From NCBI RefSeq assembly GCF_004794105.1, contig NZ_SRYR01000001.1:372001-436000 (forward strand): DNA of 64,000 bases. The letters are read 5' to 3'. The notes under the pieces are model-generated. The model saw only the letters and a program-made list of their open reading frames with translations. It did not search any database and had not been told where the DNA came from. The stretch's first letter is position 1. Every line of letters begins with the position of its first letter. A program made the translations under genes and the position numbers. Positions 60,302 to 64,000 of this stretch are shown in pieces. Source of the DNA: Clostridium sartagoforme. Its GTDB lineage: Bacteria > Bacillota > Clostridia > Clostridiales > Clostridiaceae.

Positions 60302-60715
60302 TTTTATAGCCCCCTTATAAATTGTATTTATTATATATTAGCAATTTTTTAACAAAACCTCAAATGAAATTTATTAAATTATTAGACAATTATTAATATT
60401 TTTAATTTTAATCAATTAAATATTAACTTTATATAGAGAAATATTATCAATACGATAATTAGCAAATGAAGTAGCAGAGTATCAATTAAAGTAAAAAGAA
60501 AAGACATAATAATTTCAATAATTTAAAGATTCAACAAGTTACAACAGAAAAATATAAAATACAAAAAGATAATAATTAGAGAGAAAGTTAAGTTTAAGAA
60601 GAAAACTTTCAAATTTATATCTCTTTTTTAAAATAACGAAGGTTTTGTTATTATTAATTAAATTTTATAGATGATATAATTAATAAGATAGATAATTAAG
60701 GGGAGTGGAAGTTGG
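60302..60715. other. divergent control region between aspartate kinase and nrdD
   Basis: 414 AT-rich bases. On the plus strand a hairpin near 60578-60629 (GAGAGAAAGTT with AACTTTC and CTCTTTTTT) looks like a terminator or attenuator. It is followed by a small AATAAC...GTTATT dyad (60633-60653), a -10-like TATAAT (60675-60680) and the AAGGGGAG ribosome binding site of nrdD. No NrdR box or ORF was recognised. Confidence 0.5.
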
Positions 60716-62836
60716 ATGAAGGTAATAAAAAGAGATGGTAGTATAGTAGATTTCGACAAAAGAAAAATAAGAGAAGCCATTAGTAAGGCCATGAAAAACG
60801 GAAGTGGAATCTATTTAGGGGATATAGCTAAGCTTATAGCTAGCGATGCTGAAAAGTACTTTTACAAAAGTGGTGAAACTCCAACAATATATAAAATAGA
60901 GGCTTATGTATATGATAGGCTTGTACATTACGGACAAAAAGTAACTGCTAAATCATATGAAGGATATAGAGCAGTACAAGAGTTCAAAAGAAATACTAAT
61001 ACAACAGATGAAAGTATTTTATCTCTTTTAAATAAAACTAATGAAGATGTAATAAAAGAAAATTCTAATAAGAATTCAGTAATAGCTGCAACTCAAAGAG
61101 ATTTGATAGCAGGAGAAGTATCAAAGGATATATCAAGAAGGAGATTAATTCCATCTCATATAGTTCAAGCTCATGATGAAGGTGTTATTCATTGGCATGA
61201 TATGGATTATAGTTTATCTCCTATTTTTAATTGTTGTTTAATTAACTTAGAAGATATGCTAGAAAATGGTACTGTAATTAATGATAAATTAGTTGAAAGT
61301 CCAAAATCATTTAGTACTGCTTGCACAGTAACTACTCAAATAATTGCACAGGTATCTAGTAATCAATATGGCGGACAAAGTATTACTGTAAAACACTTAG
61401 CAAAGTATCTAAAAGTTACAGAAGATAAGGCATATAAACATTATTTAGAACTTTTAGGTGACGAGGAGCTTGCTAGAAAGTTAGCTTTAGACACTAAAAT
61501 GAAGGAGCTTAGAGACGGAGTTCAAACAATTAGATATCAATTATCAACATTACAGACTACTAATGGTCAAGCGCCATTTAGTACTATATATCTAGAAATA
61601 GAAGAGGGACACCCTTACGAAGAAGAAATGGCTTTAATTTGTGAAGAAATGATTAAGCAAAGATTAGAAGGGATGAAAAATTATAAAGGGCAGGAAATTG
61701 GTGAAGCCTTTCCTAAGCTTATCTACCTTTTAGATGAACATAATTGTCTTGAAGGTGGAAAATATGATTATATAACTAAGTTAGCTGCAAAATGTACTGC
61801 AAGAAGATTAGTTCCTGATTATCAATCAGCAAAAATTATGAGAGAAAACTATGAAGGAAATACCTTCCCACCAATGGGATGTAGATCTCATTTATCACCT
61901 TGGAAGGATGAAAATGATAACTATAAGTGGTACGGAAGATTTAATCAAGGGGTAGTAAGTATTAATTTACCTCAAATAGGAATTATTGCTGATAAGGATA
62001 TGGAATTATTCTGGGATATGCTAGATCAAAGGTTAGAATTATGTAAAGAAGCTTTATTGACTAGACATAGAATGTTACTTGGAACAAAATCAGATGTTTC
62101 TCCAATTCATTGGCAACATGGAGCAATAGCAAGACTAGAAAAAGAAGAGAGTATAGATAGATTATTAAAAGATGGATATTCTACACTATCATTAGGATAT
62201 GTTGGTATTTATGAAATGGTTCAAGCGATGCTTGGAGTAAGTCATACTACGAAAGAGGGGGAAGAATTTGCACTTGCTGTAATGAAACATATGAATGAGG
62301 CTTGTCAAAAGTGGAAGGATGAAACTGGTTTAGGATTTAGCTTATATGGAACTCCAGCAGAAAATTTAATTTATAGATTCTGTAGAATAGATAGAAGTAA
62401 GTTTGGAGTAATACCTAATGTAACAGATAAACTATATTATACTAATTCTTATCATGTTCATGTATGTGAAGAAATAGATGCCTTTAGCAAACTTAAGTTT
62501 GAATCTCAATTCCATGGAATAAGCTTAGGTGGATGTATATCTTATGTTGAAGTACCTGATATGAGTAAAAACTTAGATGCTGTTGAACAAGTTATTAATT
62601 TTATATATCATAATATTCAATATGCTGAAATAAATACTAAACCTGATGTATGTTATAAATGTGGATATACTGGAGAAATTAAGCTTGATGAAGATTTAAC
62701 ATGGTATTGTCCTTCATGTGGAAATAGGGATGAATCAGAAATGCAGGTTATGAGAAGAACTTGTGGATATATTGGAACTAATTTCTGGAATAAAGGTAGA
62801 ACTGCAGAAATTGGTGATAGAGTATTACATTTATAA
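60716..62836 (+). CDS. nrdD: anaerobic (class III) ribonucleoside-triphosphate reductase
   Basis: 706 residues. N-terminal ATP-cone (MKVIKRDGSIVDFDKRKIREAI), then the ten-stranded barrel with RDLIAGEVSKDI, GCRSHLSP and SLGYVGIYEMVQAML. The C-terminal zinc site is CYKC...CPSC (about Cys646, 649, 665, 668), and the glycyl-radical loop is RRTCGYIGTNFWNKGR with the radical Gly near 684. It reduces ribonucleotides to deoxyribonucleotides without oxygen, using a radical generated by NrdG. The stop is 12 bases from the nrdG start. All key residues are present. Confidence 0.97.
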   Translation: MKVIKRDGSIVDFDKRKIREAISKAMKNGSGIYLGDIAKLIASDAEKYFYKSGETPTIYKIEAYVYDRLVHYGQKVTAKSYEGYRAVQEFKRNTNTTDESILSLLNKTNEDVIKENSNKNSVIAATQRDLIAGEVSKDISRRRLIPSHIVQAHDEGVIHWHDMDYSLSPIFNCCLINLEDMLENGTVINDKLVESPKSFSTACTVTTQIIAQVSSNQYGGQSITVKHLAKYLKVTEDKAYKHYLELLGDEELARKLALDTKMKELRDGVQTIRYQLSTLQTTNGQAPFSTIYLEIEEGHPYEEEMALICEEMIKQRLEGMKNYKGQEIGEAFPKLIYLLDEHNCLEGGKYDYITKLAAKCTARRLVPDYQSAKIMRENYEGNTFPPMGCRSHLSPWKDENDNYKWYGRFNQGVVSINLPQIGIIADKDMELFWDMLDQRLELCKEALLTRHRMLLGTKSDVSPIHWQHGAIARLEKEESIDRLLKDGYSTLSLGYVGIYEMVQAMLGVSHTTKEGEEFALAVMKHMNEACQKWKDETGLGFSLYGTPAENLIYRFCRIDRSKFGVIPNVTDKLYYTNSYHVHVCEEIDAFSKLKFESQFHGISLGGCISYVEVPDMSKNLDAVEQVINFIYHNIQYAEINTKPDVCYKCGYTGEIKLDEDLTWYCPSCGNRDESEMQVMRRTCGYIGTNFWNKGRTAEIGDRVLHL

Positions 62837-62848
62837 GGATGATTTAGT

Positions 62849-63349
62849 ATGAATTATGCTAAAATAAGAAAATTTGATGTAAGTAATGGGCCTGGAGTTA
62901 GAACTACATTATTTGTAAGTGGATGCACTAATAATTGTGAAGGATGCTTTAATAGAGAGTTACAAGATTTTAATTATGGTGACAAGTGGACGAAAGAAAA
63001 GGAAGATGAATTCCTTTCCTTTGTAAAAAATGAAAATGTAGTTGGAGTAAATATTTTAGGTGGAGAGCCAATGGATCAAGTAAAGGATAAGGATTTACAT
63101 AATTTACTTAAAAGAATTAAAGAAGAAACTAATAAAAGCATATGGCTATGGTCAGGGTATATATATGAAGATATTATTAGTAATTCAAATAAAAATGAAA
63201 TATTAACTTATGTAGATGTATTAATAGATGGTAGGTTCCAGCTTGATAAGAGAAATATTTCTCTAAAATATAGAGGTTCAAGTAACCAAAGGGTTATTGA
63301 TATAGCTAAAAGTAGAGAACATAATAAAGTTATAGAACTTGAAATATAA
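62849..63349 (+). CDS. nrdG: anaerobic ribonucleotide reductase activating enzyme
   Basis: 166 residues. Radical SAM protein with Cys26, Cys30 and Cys33 in SGCTNNCEGCFN (CxxxCxxC), GPGVRTTLFVSG before it, and VNILGGEPMDQ, the usual SAM-contact GGEP. It makes the glycyl radical on NrdD using reduced ferredoxin/flavodoxin and SAM. Coupled directly to nrdD behind AAGGATGAT. A double hairpin region follows. Confidence 0.96.
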   Translation: MNYAKIRKFDVSNGPGVRTTLFVSGCTNNCEGCFNRELQDFNYGDKWTKEKEDEFLSFVKNENVVGVNILGGEPMDQVKDKDLHNLLKRIKEETNKSIWLWSGYIYEDIISNSNKNEILTYVDVLIDGRFQLDKRNISLKYRGSSNQRVIDIAKSREHNKVIELEI

Positions 63350-63351
63350 TA

Positions 63352-63441
63352 TTAGGCTGTCCCAAGGGCAGCCTAATTAATTTAAAAGAATTATTTGATT
63401 TTTAAAGCTCCAAAGTCGCCTTGGCGATTTTGGAGCTTTAA
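63352..63441. terminator. two consecutive hairpins between nrdG and the symporter
   Basis: First hairpin 63352-63376: TTAGGCTGTCCC pairs with GGGCAGCCTAA, one bulged base. Second 63402-63441: 19-base arms TTAAAGCTCCAAAGTCGCC and GGCGATTTTGGAGCTTTAA, complementary apart from one G-T wobble pair, around a 2-base loop. The genes converge, so this is probably a bidirectional terminator. Confidence 0.88.
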
Positions 63442-63467
63442 GTTTTATATATAAAACTACATATTAT

Positions 63468-64000
63468 TTAACAATCTGTAGTTTTAAGTATGTCATCAGC
63501 TAGTATATCTGTATTAACCTCACTAGAATAATATTTACTAGTATCAAAGGAGTTTTCAGACTTACTTATAATAATAGTGCAAATACAATCTCCCATAGTA
63601 TTAACTGTACTTCTACACATATCTAATATTCTATCTATACCAAGAATTAGGCCTATTCCTTCTATTGGTAAACCAACAGATTGCAATACCATTGAAAGCA
63701 TTACCATACCTACACCAGGAACTCCAGCAGTTCCAATTGAGGCTAAGGTAGCAGTGAGAATAATGGTTAAAATAGCAGGTAAACCTAAGTCTACGTTATA
63801 TACTTGAGAAATAAAAATTGCTGCAACTCCTTGCATAATAGCAGTACCATCCATATTAATAGTACAGCCCAATGGAATTGTAAAAGATGAAATAGAATTA
63901 TCAACTCCCATTTCATTAACTGTTTCTAAAGTAACTGGTAATGCAGCATTACTAGAAGCAGTTGAAAAAACTATTGAAGCAGGTTTAATAAATTTCTTTA
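63468..64000 (-). CDS. dicarboxylate/amino-acid:cation symporter (DAACS family), 5' end outside window
   Basis: The C-terminal ~177 residues are visible; the frame stays open to the window edge upstream of the in-frame ATG at 63911. Diagnostic motifs: KPASIVFSTASSNAALPVTLE (the SSxxTLP-like re-entrant loop), FTIPLGCTINMDGTAIMQGVAAIFI (TIxxDGTA, sodium and substrate site) and ASIGTAGVPGVGMVMLSMVLQSVGLP (second hairpin), then GIDRILDMCRSTVNTMGD. This is the GltP/GltT/SstT-like family that imports glutamate, aspartate, serine or dicarboxylates with Na+ or H+. Substrate not assignable from the fragment. Confidence 0.93.
   Translation of the reverse strand, partial: KKFIKPASIVFSTASSNAALPVTLETVNEMGVDNSISSFTIPLGCTINMDGTAIMQGVAAIFISQVYNVDLGLPAILTIILTATLASIGTAGVPGVGMVMLSMVLQSVGLPIEGIGLILGIDRILDMCRSTVNTMGDCICTIIISKSENSFDTSKYYSSEVNTDILADDILKTTDC

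Noticed and set aside
60302..60500. Lysine riboswitch in the aspartate kinase leader
   Set aside because: I looked on the minus strand for the conserved L-box segments and found only AT-rich sequence without a suitable multi-helix structure.

Overview
The window reads as chromosomal DNA of an anaerobic, spore-forming, low-GC Firmicute, most likely a Clostridium of the sensu stricto group. The case rests on very AT-rich sequence with ATA/AGA/TTA-biased codons, strong GGAGG ribosome binding sites, anaerobic enzymes (class III ribonucleotide reductase, 2-oxoacid:ferredoxin oxidoreductase), spore-associated proteins (GerMN, Cys-rich coat-like proteins with sigma-K-like promoters) and a gut-type 7-alpha-hydroxysteroid dehydrogenase. 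I see no rRNA, tRNA, CRISPR array, phage module or intact transposase. Both edges cut a gene: an LPXTG surface protein at the left and a dicarboxylate/sodium symporter at the right.

Layout. 0-5.6 kb: wall-anchored Ig-repeat protein, bile-acid-type SDR, endonuclease IV, methyltransferase. 5.8-9.2 kb: a 1126-residue protein with four AAA-like modules. 9.4-16.8 kb: GerMN lipoprotein, esterase, NADH oxidase, fused ABC exporter, threonine aldolase. 17.3-19.6 kb: a PHP phosphatase, then an unknown protein + hemerythrin + DUF1858 operon behind a TGTAAC-N4-GTTACA inverted repeat. 19.9-31.1 kb: a probable spore-surface island with two paralogous proteins of unknown family, two near-identical Cys-rich DUF4489-like proteins, a NifS-like PLP enzyme, a flavin amine oxidase, three beta-propeller proteins and a DUF3343 Se/S-carrier-like protein. 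31.2-37.0 kb: KorAB-type oxidoreductase, rhodanese, CoA-disulfide reductase-rhodanese fusion and a second steroid-dehydrogenase-like SDR. 37.6-38.8 kb: peptidase T. 39.1-44.2 kb: two-component system plus ABC exporter in the same order as the Bacillus lnrJKLMN locus. 44.4-47.8 kb: flotillin, small membrane proteins, GNAT and signal peptidase I. 48.2-55.9 kb: a GntR-controlled operon for uptake and cleavage of an unknown, probably nucleoside-like, sugar compound, interrupted by a GC-richer structured element. 56.1-64 kb: Gfo/Idh oxidoreductase, Amj flippase, VOC protein, aspartate kinase, nrdDG and the symporter.

The best candidate for something undescribed is the 19.9-31.1 kb island. Three of its genes carry the same mother-cell late promoter pattern (mACm-N15-CATANNNTA). 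Its two unknown paralogs also appear to share a domain with the C-terminus of one of the propeller proteins, tying the island together. Second candidates are the structured 200-base element at 54.6-54.8 kb and the paired ACATGGC operators in front of the GntR operon. Short intergenic repeats (a mini-hairpin followed by AATGAARAATTAARAATG-like sequence) recur about seven times. Identifications were made by eye from motifs and remembered family features; no database search was run.
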